DNA of 64,000 nucleotides from Asanoa iriomotensis (lineage in GTDB: Bacteria > Actinomycetota > Actinomycetes > Mycobacteriales > Micromonosporaceae), in NCBI RefSeq assembly GCF_016862515.1, contig NZ_BONC01000002.1, forward strand, positions 186,001 to 250,000. The letters are read 5' to 3'. The translations under genes were made by a program, and so were the position numbers. Positions 8,936 through 16,762 of this stretch are shown piece by piece. The notes under the pieces are model-generated. The model saw only the letters and a list, made by a program, of their open reading frames with translations, did no database searches and had not been told where the DNA came from. How positions within the stretch are numbered: position 1 is the first letter of the stretch; every line of letters starts with the position of its first letter.

Positions 8936-9730
8936 CCGCAGCTTGACGAAGGGGTCACCCAGGTGGGGAACCGCCAGGGTGGCCCCTTTCTCGCGCGCCT
9001 CCCGCAGGAGGGCGACGCGGGTCGCCCGTGCCAGCTCCGGGTCCATTTCGTGGGTGTACGCCGTCTCCGGTGCGACCAGTTGCACGGCGTGCACCAGGAG
9101 GTCGCCGGTGACCAGCACGGTCTCGTCGCCGGTCTCCAGCAGGACGGACTGGTGGCCGGGCGTGTGGCCGGGGGTGTGGATGACCCGCAACCCCGGCGCC
9201 AGCCGGTGTTCGCCGTCGATCGCGTCGAGCTGGCCCGCGGCCCGCAGCGGCTCCAGCGCGTAGGGGCCGGCCGGAGCCTCGTACTCCTCGATGGCCTTGA
9301 TCTCGGTCTGCTGCATCAGATAGCGGGCGTTGCGGAAGAACGGCGCCCCGGCCGCGACCGCCCAGCCGATGTGATCGGTGTGCAGGTGCGTCAGCACGAC
9401 GGTGTCGATCTCGTCGGCGCGGATGCCGGCCTCGTCGAGCGCGGCGGGGAGCCGGCCGGGGACCGGGGCCCAGGAGGCGGCGGGCGAGTCGGCCGGGCCG
9501 ATGCCGGCGTCGACGAGCACGGTGCGGTTGCCGAGCCGGATCGCGAAGCAGCGGAAGCGCAGGAGCCAATCGCCGCCGGCGGTTACGGAGGCCGCATCGG
9601 CTTCGTCCGCTTTGCGCCAATCATCCGGTGTTGCCGTGGGGAATGCCTTCGTTCGCGGCTCGAAGAAAGGACCTTCGCCGTCGGACAGGGCGATGATCGT
9701 GGCTTCTCCGGCCTGGTACTGGAGGGGCAT
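8933..9730 (-). CDS. MBL-fold metal-dependent hydrolase
   Basis: Metallo-beta-lactamase-fold hydrolase of 265 residues. The metal-binding motif HLHTDHIGW fits HxHxDH. Further ligands are in HTPGHTPGHQSVLL (His) and TGDLLVHAVQL (Asp), followed by a late His near PHLGDPF. The N-terminal region resembles the lactonase/arylester-hydrolase branch of the fold (similar to AHL lactonase-like proteins of actinomycetes), so ester or lactone hydrolysis is possible, but specificity cannot be read from the sequence. The protein has no signal peptide and should be cytosolic. It is convergent with mdh; its stop codon is the last triplet of the shared terminator stem. Confidence 0.85.
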   Translation of the reverse strand: MPLQYQAGEATIIALSDGEGPFFEPRTKAFPTATPDDWRKADEADAASVTAGGDWLLRFRCFAIRLGNRTVLVDAGIGPADSPAASWAPVPGRLPAALDEAGIRADEIDTVVLTHLHTDHIGWAVAAGAPFFRNARYLMQQTEIKAIEEYEAPAGPYALEPLRAAGQLDAIDGEHRLAPGLRVIHTPGHTPGHQSVLLETGDETVLVTGDLLVHAVQLVAPETAYTHEMDPELARATRVALLREAREKGATLAVPHLGDPFVKLR

Positions 9731-9836
9731 CGCCTGATGGTCCCACGGTGAGGGGGGCGGTGAGGTCCCTCATCGGGCCTGTTAGGTCTTGATCTGCGCC
9801 GTCCGGAGGACCAGGTGCCAAGGACGAATTCCCTAT

Positions 9837-9854
9837 GCAGTACGCTCGTACTGC
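9837..9854. promoter_or_regulatory. Short inverted repeat upstream of icd (possible operator)
   Basis: GCAGTACG and its exact complement CGTACTGC flank a CT dinucleotide, 30 bp before the icd start. The neighbouring sequence (GAATTCCCTATGCAG) is A+T-richer than its surroundings, as in a promoter. The size and spacing fit a dimeric repressor or activator site. No regulator gene is adjacent, so the binding factor is unknown. Confidence 0.4.
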
Positions 9855-9884
9855 TAACGAGAAGTCCGAGAGGAGCGCCGGCCG

Positions 9885-11099
9885 ATGGCCAAGATCAAGG
9901 TAGCGAACCCGGTCGTCGAGCTCGACGGCGACGAGATGACCCGGATCATCTGGAAGCAGATCCGCGAGCAGCTGGTCCAGCCGTACCTCGACCTCGACCT
10001 CGAGTACTACGACCTGTCGATCCAGCACCGCGACGCGACCGACGACCAGGTCACCGTCGACGCCGCCAACGCGATCAAGCGGCACGGCGTGGGCGTCAAG
10101 TGCGCGACCATCACCCCTGACGAGGCGCGGGTCGAGGAGTTCGGCCTGAAGAAGATGTGGCGGTCGCCCAACGGCACCATCCGCAACATCCTCGGCGGCG
10201 TCGTGTTCCGCGAGCCGATCGTCATGTCCAACGTGCCGCGGCTCGTGCCGGGCTGGACCAAGCCGATCGTGATCGGCCGTCACGCGCACGGCGACCAGTA
10301 CAAGGCGACCGACTTCGTGGTGCCCGGCCCGGGCCGCGTGACGATCACCTACACCCCGGCCGACGGCTCGGAGCCGATGGAGTTCGAGATCGCCGACTTC
10401 CCCGGCGGCGGCGTCGCGATGGGCATGTACAACTTCGACGACTCGATCCGCGACTTCGCCCGGGCGTCGTTCCGCTACGGCCTCGAGCGTCACTACCCGG
10501 TCTACCTGTCGACCAAGAACACGATCCTCAAGGCGTACGACGGCCGGTTCAAGGACCTGTTCCAGGAGGTCTTCGACGCCGAGTTCAAGGACGAGTTCGC
10601 GGCCGCCGGCATCACCTACGAGCACCGCCTGATCGACGACATGGTCGCCGCGGCGCTCAAGTGGGAGGGCGGCTTCGTCTGGGCCGCCAAGAACTACGAC
10701 GGTGACGTGCAGTCCGACACCGTCGCGCAGGGCTTCGGCTCGCTGGGCCTGATGACCTCGGTGCTGATGACGCCGGACGGCAAGACCGTCGAGGCCGAGG
10801 CGGCGCACGGCACGGTCACCCGGCACTACCGGCAGTGGCAGAAGGGCGAGAAGACGTCGACGAACCCGATCGCGTCGATCTTCGCCTGGACCCGCGGCCT
10901 GGCCCACCGGGGCAAGGTCGACAACACCCCCGCGGTCACCGACTTCGCCACCAAGCTCGAGCAGGTCTGCATCGAGACCGTCGAGGGCGGCCAGATGACC
11001 AAGGACCTCGCGCTGCTGATCGGCCGGGACGCCCCGTGGCTGACCACCGACGAGTTCATGAACGCGCTCGACGAGAACCTGGCCCGCAAGCTGGCCTGA
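9885..11099 (+). CDS. icd: NADP-dependent isocitrate dehydrogenase (homodimeric, eukaryote-like type)
   Basis: Oxidatively decarboxylates isocitrate to 2-oxoglutarate in the TCA cycle, making NADPH. The 404-residue protein begins [20 protein letters not shown], which is diagnostic of the mitochondrial/cytosolic-type IDH subfamily, not the E. coli Icd type. The substrate segment [19 protein letters not shown] contains the phosphorylation-site-equivalent Ser and Arg residues that bind isocitrate. Metal ligands lie in [10 protein letters not shown], and the NADP loop is in [20 protein letters not shown] lies about nine bases upstream of the ATG. It is monocistronic: an inverted repeat precedes it and a 12-bp-stem terminator follows it. 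Confidence 0.95.
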   Translation: MAKIKVANPVVELDGDEMTRIIWKQIREQLVQPYLDLDLEYYDLSIQHRDATDDQVTVDAANAIKRHGVGVKCATITPDEARVEEFGLKKMWRSPNGTIRNILGGVVFREPIVMSNVPRLVPGWTKPIVIGRHAHGDQYKATDFVVPGPGRVTITYTPADGSEPMEFEIADFPGGGVAMGMYNFDDSIRDFARASFRYGLERHYPVYLSTKNTILKAYDGRFKDLFQEVFDAEFKDEFAAAGITYEHRLIDDMVAAALKWEGGFVWAAKNYDGDVQSDTVAQGFGSLGLMTSVLMTPDGKTVEAEAAHGTVTRHYRQWQKGEKTSTNPIASIFAWTRGLAHRGKVDNTPAVTDFATKLEQVCIETVEGGQMTKDLALLIGRDAPWLTTDEFMNALDENLARKLA

Positions 11100-11113
11100 T
11101 CTCTTTCTGTCCC

Positions 11114-11148
11114 GAGGCCCACCCGCCGCTGCCGTGCGGGTGGGCCTC
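11114..11148 (+). terminator. Hairpin terminator downstream of icd
   Basis: Arms GAGGCCCACCCG (11114-11125) and CGGGTGGGCCTC (11137-11148) are exact complements around an 11-base loop, 15 bp after the icd stop. Only TT follows the stem. Because it ends just before ATG 11154, the next gene more likely starts at ATG 11166. Confidence 0.75.
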
Positions 11149-11165
11149 TTGGCATGCTGGGCGGC

Positions 11166-11771
11166 ATGGATGCGGGGGCGACCTTCACCGGAGAGCGGTT
11201 CGCGGTCGAGGACTGGGCGCTCGACCCGTTCGAGCGCGTGACGTTCGAGGGCTGCGCGTTCGACGACGTCGACCTGACCGAGGCCGAGCTGACCGGCTGC
11301 CGGTTCGTGGAGTGCGACCTGTCGCTGGTCAAGTTCAGCAGCGCCGTGCTCACCCGGTGCGCGCTGCTGCGCTGCACGATCCGCAAGTCACCGTTCTTCA
11401 ACGCCCGGCTCGACGACTGCAAGCTGACCGGCACCACGTTCGCCGACTGCGACCTGCGCCCGCTGACCGTCACCGGCGGCGACTGGTCGTTCGTGGTGGC
11501 CCGGGGCGCGAAGCTGGCCGGCGTATCGCTGGCCGGGGTCAAGCTGCGCGACGCCGACTTCGCCGACGCCGATCTGACCAAGTGCGACCTGCGCGGCGCC
11601 GACCTCGCGGGCGCCCGGCTGCGCGGCGCGGTGCTGAAGGGCGCCGACCTGCGCGGCGCGGATCTGAGCGGCATCAACGTCACCGAGCTGGACCTCACCG
11701 GCGCGCGGATCGACCTTGCCCAGGCGGCCCTGGTGGCGGCCGGCTACGGCGCGATCGTCGAAGCCAGTTGA
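11166..11771 (+). CDS. Pentapeptide-repeat protein
   Basis: A protein of about 201 residues with a right-handed quadrilateral beta-helix predicted from A(D/N)LXX repeats. The clearest run is in the second half: DADFADADLTKCDLRGADLAGARL, then LKGADLRGADLSG. The first half has weaker repeats rich in Cys (CAF, CRFVECDLS, CALLRC, CDL). The closing part ends in LTGARIDL and a short tail. Some members of the family (MfpA, Qnr) mimic DNA and protect gyrase; most are uncharacterised, and no gyrase-specific feature is visible here. The start at 11166 rather than 11154 is chosen because the icd terminator ends at 11148. The stop overlaps the start of the next gene (TGATG), so the two are probably co-translated. 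Confidence 0.85.
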   Translation: MDAGATFTGERFAVEDWALDPFERVTFEGCAFDDVDLTEAELTGCRFVECDLSLVKFSSAVLTRCALLRCTIRKSPFFNARLDDCKLTGTTFADCDLRPLTVTGGDWSFVVARGAKLAGVSLAGVKLRDADFADADLTKCDLRGADLAGARLRGAVLKGADLRGADLSGINVTELDLTGARIDLAQAALVAAGYGAIVEAS

Positions 11772-12409
11772 TGGTGCCGCTGCCCGCCGGGGTGGTGACG
11801 CTGGCGGACCGGCGCACCCAGCGGCGGTGGTCCGTCTCGGTCGCCGCGTTCCGCCTGGCTTCGGTTCCGGTGACCCAGGCCTCCTACGGTGCCGTCACCG
11901 GCGCTTGGCCCAGCGCGGCGCGCGGCGATCGCCTGCCGGTGGAGAGCGTCTCGTGGTTCGACGCGGTCCGCTACTGCAACGCCCTTTCCCTCGTCGAGGG
12001 ACTGGCGCCGGCCTACGCGGTCGAAGGGGAGCACGTCGAGTGGGATGTCACCGCCGACGGCTACCGGCTGCCCACCGAGGCGGAGTGGGAGTACGCCTGC
12101 CGCGCCGGCACGACCGGGCCGCGTTACGGGCCACTCGACGAGATCGCCTGGTACCGCGGCAACTCCGGCGAGCGGATCCACGAGGTGGGCTCGCTGCGGC
12201 CGAACGCCTGGGGGCTGCACGACATGCTCGGCAACGTGTGGGACTGGTGCTGGGACGTCTACGACGCGGAGGTCTACGGCAGCTACCGGGTGCTGCGCGG
12301 CGGCGGGTGGTTCGACGAGCAGTGGAGCTGCCGCGCGTCGGTGCGGCGGCGCAGCCACCCGACCTTCCAGGTCGACGACGTGGGCTTCCGACTCGCACGA
12401 AATGCGTAG
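11771..12409 (+). CDS. SUMF1/formylglycine-generating-enzyme-fold protein lacking one active-site cysteine
   Basis: A 212-residue protein of the SUMF1 (FGE-sulfatase) fold: VPVTQASYGAVTG, LPVESVSWFDAVRYCNALS, YRLPTEAEWEYACRAGT, VGSLRPNAWGLHDMLGNVWDWCWD and VLRGGGWFD are all characteristic. True formylglycine-generating enzymes have two catalytic cysteines five residues apart near the C-terminus. Here the first position is Asp (GWFDEQWSC) and only the second Cys remains, so sulfatase activation is unlikely. It is closer to the many non-FGE members of the fold. It is shorter than usual at the N-terminus. It starts inside the stop codon of the pentapeptide-repeat gene. The role is unknown. Confidence 0.82.
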   Translation: MVPLPAGVVTLADRRTQRRWSVSVAAFRLASVPVTQASYGAVTGAWPSAARGDRLPVESVSWFDAVRYCNALSLVEGLAPAYAVEGEHVEWDVTADGYRLPTEAEWEYACRAGTTGPRYGPLDEIAWYRGNSGERIHEVGSLRPNAWGLHDMLGNVWDWCWDVYDAEVYGSYRVLRGGGWFDEQWSCRASVRRRSHPTFQVDDVGFRLARNA

Positions 12410-12440
12410 TTTGCGCTGTTTCTCCTGAAATGATCCCCGG

Positions 12441-13919
12441 GTGCAGCGTCGGTTCGTGCTGAGTTCCGTGGGTCTGTTGCTCGCGGCGGCACTCACACCG
12501 TTGTCGGCGGCCGCTCGGCCGGACTCGGCCGGTGAAGGCTACGGAAACCCGTCCCTGCCACCCCCGGTCGCCTGGGCCTGGACCCAGCTCGTCCCGCCCG
12601 GCCAACAGACGCGGGGCGGCACGCAGGTCCGGTTCGCCACGCCCGCCGCTCAATGCCCGTTCGTGGAGATCACCACGGGTACGCAGACCGTCCGGCACCA
12701 GATGGTCCCCAACGGCGTGGTGACCGTCTATCCGACCACGGCCACCCTCTGCTCGTTGCTGGTCGAGGACAACGCCACCCGGGCCCGGGTCGACGTCTCG
12801 ACCACGCAGGGAATCCCGGTGCGCCCCAGCGCCAACGGCGACGTCCCGCTGCCGGACTGGACCCAGACCGGCGCGACCAAGCGCCGGCCCGGCAACATCG
12901 CCCTGATCGGCGACACCGGCTGCCGCGTGCCCGCGGCTCCGGCGCAGATCCAGCGGTGCACGCCGCAGCGCTGGCCGTTCGCGGACGTGTCCGACAGCGC
13001 CGCCCGCGAGCCGGCGCGGCCCGATCTCGTCGTCCACGTCGGTGACTATCTCTACCGCTCGGCGCCGCAGCGCTGGCGTGAGCCGTTGTGCGGCGCGCCG
13101 GGCCTCGGCAACAACGCGCACACCTGGGGCTGCCTGGTCACGGACTTCTTCGAGCCGGCCGCCCGCCTGCTGGCGACGGCGCCGTTCGTGTTCGTCCGCG
13201 GCAACCACGAGAACTGCGGCCGCGCCGGCGCGGTCTGGTTCCGCTACCTGGCGGCCGCACCGAGCTCGACCGCCTGCGACCCGCAGCACCCGCAGGACTA
13301 CACCCCACCGGCCCGGATCGACGCCGGCACGCTGAGCCTGCTGCTGATGGACACGTCCTGCGCCGCCGACGAGGAACAGCCGGCGAGCTGCAACCACACC
13401 GACCTGGAGCGCCGGTACCGCGACCAGTTCAACGAGATCAACAACAACCTGGTCCGCGGTGGCGACAACCTGCTGCTCAGCCACTCGCCGCTGTGGGCGG
13501 TCAACGGGCAGACGCCGGCCGCCAACCCGGAGTGGATCGACCACACCCTCGACGCGGCCCTGGCCACGAGCACGCTCGGCCGGCTCGACCGGCGGATCAC
13601 GTTCGTGCTCTCCGGGCACGTGCACCTCTACCAGATGCTCGCGGTCACCAGCGGCACCGCGGACCGCCGGCCACCGCAGCTGACCGTCGGCTCGTCGGGC
13701 ACGGAGCTCGATCCACAGACCTGGGTCGACAGCCAACTGATCAACAAGCCGGTCAACGGCCTGAACATCGCCCAGCTCGTCACCCGGCACGAGTGGGGCT
13801 ATGCGGTGCTCCGGGACCGTACGACGACGTGGAACGTCCGCTTCTTTAGCCGCTCGGGCAACGCGGTGAAAGGCACCGACTGCGACCTCGTCGGCACGGT
13901 GTTCCCGAGTTGCCGATAG
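12441..13919 (+). CDS. Secreted calcineurin-like metallophosphoesterase
   Basis: Exported phosphoesterase of 492 residues starting at GTG 12441. Residues 1-25 form a signal peptide (LSSVGLLLAAALTPLSAAA). An Ig-like N-terminal domain of about 120 residues precedes the catalytic domain. The metallophosphoesterase motifs are in order: GDTGC (Asp), VVHVGDYLYR (Asp), VRGNHENCG, LLLSHSPLW (His) and SGHVHLYQM. Eight or more cysteines in the mature part suggest disulfides. The substrate is not predictable; relatives include purple acid phosphatase-like enzymes. It follows the SUMF1-like gene by 31 bp with no clear ribosome site. The last 53 codons are repeated twice, in decayed form, immediately downstream. 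Confidence 0.87.
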   Translation: MQRRFVLSSVGLLLAAALTPLSAAARPDSAGEGYGNPSLPPPVAWAWTQLVPPGQQTRGGTQVRFATPAAQCPFVEITTGTQTVRHQMVPNGVVTVYPTTATLCSLLVEDNATRARVDVSTTQGIPVRPSANGDVPLPDWTQTGATKRRPGNIALIGDTGCRVPAAPAQIQRCTPQRWPFADVSDSAAREPARPDLVVHVGDYLYRSAPQRWREPLCGAPGLGNNAHTWGCLVTDFFEPAARLLATAPFVFVRGNHENCGRAGAVWFRYLAAAPSSTACDPQHPQDYTPPARIDAGTLSLLLMDTSCAADEEQPASCNHTDLERRYRDQFNEINNNLVRGGDNLLLSHSPLWAVNGQTPAANPEWIDHTLDAALATSTLGRLDRRITFVLSGHVHLYQMLAVTSGTADRRPPQLTVGSSGTELDPQTWVDSQLINKPVNGLNIAQLVTRHEWGYAVLRDRTTTWNVRFFSRSGNAVKGTDCDLVGTVFPSCR

Positions 13920-13930
13920 GGCCTGTCCGG

Positions 13931-14088
13931 CTGAACGTCGCGGGTTCGTCACCCGGCACGATTGGGGCTACGCGGTGCTCCGGGACCGCACGACGACGTG
14001 GAACGTCCGCTTCTTCAACCGCTTCGGCGGCGCGGTGAAGGGCACCGACTGCGTCCTCGTTGGCACGGTGTTTCCGAGTTGCCGATAG
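13931..14088 (+). pseudogene. Decayed tandem copy 2 of the phosphatase gene 3' end
   Basis: This is a second copy of the segment that encodes the C-terminal 53 residues of the phosphatase upstream. It begins CTGAACGTCGC (13931), exactly 170 bp after the matching point in the gene (13761), and ends at an in-frame TAG equivalent to the true stop. One base is missing near 13942 compared with copy 3, which shifts the frame, and there is no start codon or upstream domain. From VTRHDWGYAVLRDRTTTWNV to FPSCR the peptide matches the intact gene closely. It cannot encode a phosphatase. Confidence 0.85.
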
Positions 14089-14099
14089 GGCCTTTCCGG

Positions 14100-14258
14100 C
14101 TGAACGTCGCCGGGTTCGTCACCCGGCACGATTGGGGCTACGCGGTGCTCCGGGACCCCGCCCCGACGTGGGACGTCCATTTCTTTGACCGCTCGGGCAA
14201 CACGGCGAAGGGCACCGACTGCGTCCTCGTCGGCACGGTGTTTCCCAGCTGCCGATAG
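14100..14258 (+). pseudogene. Decayed tandem copy 3 of the phosphatase gene 3' end
   Basis: Third copy, 169 bp after copy 2, running from CTGAAC at 14100 to TAG at 14256-14258. It keeps the frame through LNVAGFVTRHDWGYAVLRD to GTVFPSCR but has several substitutions (DPAPTWDVHFFDR instead of DRTTTWNVRFFSR), so it is older or faster-diverging than copy 2. A frame open from ATG 13962 runs through it, but its first half is read out of frame with the gene and is not credible protein. Together with copy 2 this is a relic of two rounds of unequal duplication. Confidence 0.83.
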
Positions 14259-14343
14259 GGCCCATCCGGCGTGGATCGTCCGTGACGCGGGCCGGTCTTT
14301 CTTGATCGTGTGCGGCGGACCTGCTCGGGTCCGGGTTGTGTGC

Positions 14344-14448
14344 TGATCGTGTGCAGCCGGTCTGTGCGACACGCCGCGGAAGACGCGGACGGGACGCACC
14401 CGATCATGAGTATCGCGTGGCGGGTGCCCGACCGGCTGCACTCGATCA
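14344..14448. repeat. 105-bp element bounded by 19-bp near-perfect inverted repeats
   Basis: Arm 14344-14362 (TGATCGTGTGCAGCCGGTC) and arm 14430-14448 are reverse complements with one mismatch, around a 67-bp centre. A partial direct repeat of the left arm (TGATCGTGTGCGGCGGA) lies about 45 bp further left, near 14300. It sits in a gene-free stretch (14259-14575) between the phosphatase relics and the aldo/keto reductase gene, in which I see no coding frame or tRNA. It could be a non-autonomous mobile remnant or a structured RNA; nothing inside encodes a transposase. Confidence 0.5.
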
Positions 14449-14575
14449 CTGCCCCACCCGGGTCGCTCCCGGGTCTCGACCCTGCCGCGCCAGGCCCACC
14501 GACTCGGTGCCGCACTCGAGCCGGCGGGGTGTCACCACCGCTTACCCCGCCAGGCGCTGCCGCGCCTACAGAGCA

Positions 14576-15601
14576 CTACTGGGGCAGGAGGCGGCCGCGC
14601 TGGTCGATGCCGGCGCGGCCGTAGGGGTAGTCGGCGACCCGCGGCTCGCTGACCTTGTCGAGGCGCTCCCGCTCGGCCGGGTCGAGCACCAGGTCGCCGG
14701 CGGTCAGGTTGTCGTCGAGCTGCGCGGTCGTCCGGGCGCCGAGGATCACCGAGGTGACCGCGGGCGCGTCGGCGAGCCAGGCCAGCGCGACGGCGGCCAT
14801 CGAGACGCCGCGCGCCAGCGCGATCTCGCCGAGCGCCTCGACCACCTGCCAGGTCTGCTCCGACGCGTTGCGGCCCGCGTACGCCTCGACGCCCCGGTTG
14901 GGGTTCTCGCCCAGCCGGGTCGCGCCGGTGGGCAACTCGTCACGGCGGTACTTGCCGGTCAGCCAGCCGCCGCCCAGCGGCGACCAGGGCAGAATGCCGA
15001 CGCCCTCGTTGACGCAGACCGGCACGACCTCGTGCTCGATGTCGCGCGCCAGCAGGTTGTACTGCGGCTGCAGGGTGACGATCGGCGGCAGCCCGCCGAA
15101 CCGCGCCAGCAGCACGGCCTTCTGGAGCTGCCACCCGACGAAGTTGCTGACACCGACGTAGCGGATCTTCCCCGCGCGCACGGCGTCGTCGTAGAAGCGC
15201 AGCGTCTCCTCGATCGGGGTCAGCGGGTCCCAGGCGTGCGCCTGGTAGAGGTCGATCGTCTCGACGCCGAGCCGGGACAGGCTCGCGTCCAGCGCGCGGG
15301 AGAGGTGGGTCCGGGACAGACCGGCGTCGTTGGCGCCGTCGCCCATCGGGAACCGGCCCTTGGTCGCGATGACCAGGCGATCGCGTACGCCCGGCCGCGC
15401 GCTCAGCCAACGCCCGACGATCTGCTCGGAGACGCCGCGCGTGTAGACGTCGGCGGTGTCCAGGAAGGTGCCGCCGGCCTCGACGAACCGGTCGAGCTGC
15501 GCGTGCGAGCCGGGCTCGTCGGTCTCCGCGCCGAACGTCATCGTGCCGAGGCACAGCGTGGAGACGATGGTTCCCGTGGAGCCGAGCCGGCGATAGCGCA
15601 T
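14576..15601 (-). CDS. Aldo/keto reductase
   Basis: NADPH-dependent carbonyl reductase of the AKR superfamily, 341 residues, (beta/alpha)8 barrel. The catalytic tetrad is visible: Asp and Tyr in FLDTADVYTRGVSE, Lys in IATKGRF and His in LYQAHAWDP. The NADP-binding end has the RxxLDDNL-like segment GARTTAQLDDNL. The pattern (LCLGTMTFG near the N-terminus, YVGVSNF, PLGGGWLTGKYRR) places it with the YajO/YakC-like bacterial group. Physiological substrate unknown. It is preceded by a weak GAGGAG ribosome site and lies downstream of the sigma-factor pair in the same direction, separated by a small stem-loop, so it is probably its own unit. Confidence 0.92.
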   Translation of the reverse strand: MRYRRLGSTGTIVSTLCLGTMTFGAETDEPGSHAQLDRFVEAGGTFLDTADVYTRGVSEQIVGRWLSARPGVRDRLVIATKGRFPMGDGANDAGLSRTHLSRALDASLSRLGVETIDLYQAHAWDPLTPIEETLRFYDDAVRAGKIRYVGVSNFVGWQLQKAVLLARFGGLPPIVTLQPQYNLLARDIEHEVVPVCVNEGVGILPWSPLGGGWLTGKYRRDELPTGATRLGENPNRGVEAYAGRNASEQTWQVVEALGEIALARGVSMAAVALAWLADAPAVTSVILGARTTAQLDDNLTAGDLVLDPAERERLDKVSEPRVADYPYGRAGIDQRGRLLPQ

Positions 15602-15636
15602 TTGTCTCTCCTCACCGCGAAGCGGCGCCCAATCTA

Positions 15637-15655
15637 ACCCGAGGCCGGCTCGGGT
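15637..15655 (-). terminator. Small stem-loop after the sigma-factor operon
   Basis: ACCCGAG and CTCGGGT pair around a five-base loop in the 75-bp gap between the membrane-protein gene and the aldo/keto reductase gene. There is no T-run. It may end the leftward sigma-factor transcript, but seven base pairs is little evidence in DNA this G+C-rich. Confidence 0.3.
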
Positions 15656-15676
15656 CGGCCGCGCGGGGCCCGCGGA

Positions 15677-16762
15677 TCAGGCCGGCACCGGGAACCAGGT
15701 GCGCGGCTGGTCGACGTTGGCGAACTCGAGGCCGTCGGTGATCGCCGCGACCTCGGCGCCGGACAGGGCGCCCGAGCGGTCCTCGACCTCCGCGTAGAAG
15801 CGGGCGTCGATCGGCCGGTCGCAGAAGTGCTGTCCGGAGGGGCAGGGCGGCTTCACCGGGTGGGCGTAGGGGCCCTCGGTCTCGACCACCGAGACGCGGA
15901 CCGCCACCGTCGGAAGGCCTGTCGCGTAGAGGTCCACCGGCGCCGTGAGTGAGTCGAACCGGGTGCCGGTGCGGACCCAGATGGCCTCCGACACGTCGGT
16001 GGCGCCACTGACCAGGCTGCGCCCGACGCTCGCCAGCTCCCACCCGGCCGGCATGTGCCCGACCCTGACGGGCGTCGTCGCCGGTCGTGCGGCGCCCACG
16101 GTGAACGCCTCGGCGAGCCGGCGCACGTCGTCGGCCGGCAGACCCCGGTTGTCGAGGTTGATCGACTCGAGCGTGGCCCACGCGCCGTCCGCGTACTGCC
16201 ATGCGACGGCGGGGAGCGCGACGGTCTTCCGGACCGTGGCCCTGCGTGTTCCCCGCTCGCCGAAGGTGAACTCGCGGTCGAGCATGGTGGCGAACCCGGG
16301 CCGGCCGCCGACCTCGATCGGGGTGCTGGCCTCGGTGAACCGGTCGGGCCTGAAGACGCCGGGGTTATAAACGGTCAGCTCGCCGGCGTCCACCGTGGTC
16401 AGGCCGCCGCCCGGGTCGATCTCGGTCCGCACGAGCGCCTGCTGGTAGCCGGGTGTGACCAGCATGGGGTCGGTGACCGTGAACGCGCCGACCGCGTAGC
16501 CCGCGAAGGTCAGGCTGAAGGGCTCGGTCGTGGGCCCGACGCCCGCCACGTCCAGTGAAGCGGGCGTCCCGGTCGGCCCGCCGGCCGTCGCCACCAGCAG
16601 CGCGGTCGCGACGGCGACCACGCCCAGGCCGGCACCACTGACGGCCTTGGCGCGGGAGCGCCGCAGGCGTCGGCGTCCGGCGCGGAGGATCTCGTCGACG
16701 CTCTCCGCCGGCGGCGGTGGGTCGGCCTTGGCTGCTTCGAGCAGTTGGCGGATGTCGCTCAT
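15677..16762 (-). CDS. Single-pass membrane protein, probable partner of the SigE-family sigma factor
   Basis: A 361-residue protein. Residues 1-40 are cytoplasmic and basic (RRRLRRSRAKA), one membrane helix spans about 42-61 (GAGLGVVAVATALLVATAG), and the rest is extracytoplasmic and beta-rich with two cysteines near the C-terminus (PPCPSGQHFCDRP). This layout, and the 4-bp overlap with the sigma-factor gene, match the membrane proteins that accompany SigE-family ECF genes in actinomycetes. Whether it acts as an anti-sigma factor is uncertain, as no zinc-binding anti-sigma (HxxxCxxC) motif is present. The start at 16762 (MSDIRQLLEAAKADPPPP) fits the coupling with the upstream stop. Confidence 0.7.
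   Translation of the reverse strand: MSDIRQLLEAAKADPPPPAESVDEILRAGRRRLRRSRAKAVSGAGLGVVAVATALLVATAGGPTGTPASLDVAGVGPTTEPFSLTFAGYAVGAFTVTDPMLVTPGYQQALVRTEIDPGGGLTTVDAGELTVYNPGVFRPDRFTEASTPIEVGGRPGFATMLDREFTFGERGTRRATVRKTVALPAVAWQYADGAWATLESINLDNRGLPADDVRRLAEAFTVGAARPATTPVRVGHMPAGWELASVGRSLVSGATDVSEAIWVRTGTRFDSLTAPVDLYATGLPTVAVRVSVVETEGPYAHPVKPPCPSGQHFCDRPIDARFYAEVEDRSGALSGAEVAAITDGLEFANVDQPRTWFPVPA

Noticed and set aside
11771-12409. Sulfatase-activating formylglycine-generating enzyme
   Set aside because: The first of the two catalytic cysteines is Asp, and no sulfatase gene is in the window.
14259-14575. tRNA or other RNA gene in the gap before the aldo/keto reductase
   Set aside because: No T-loop consensus (GTTCGANTC) or cloverleaf could be found; only the inverted-repeat element is evident.
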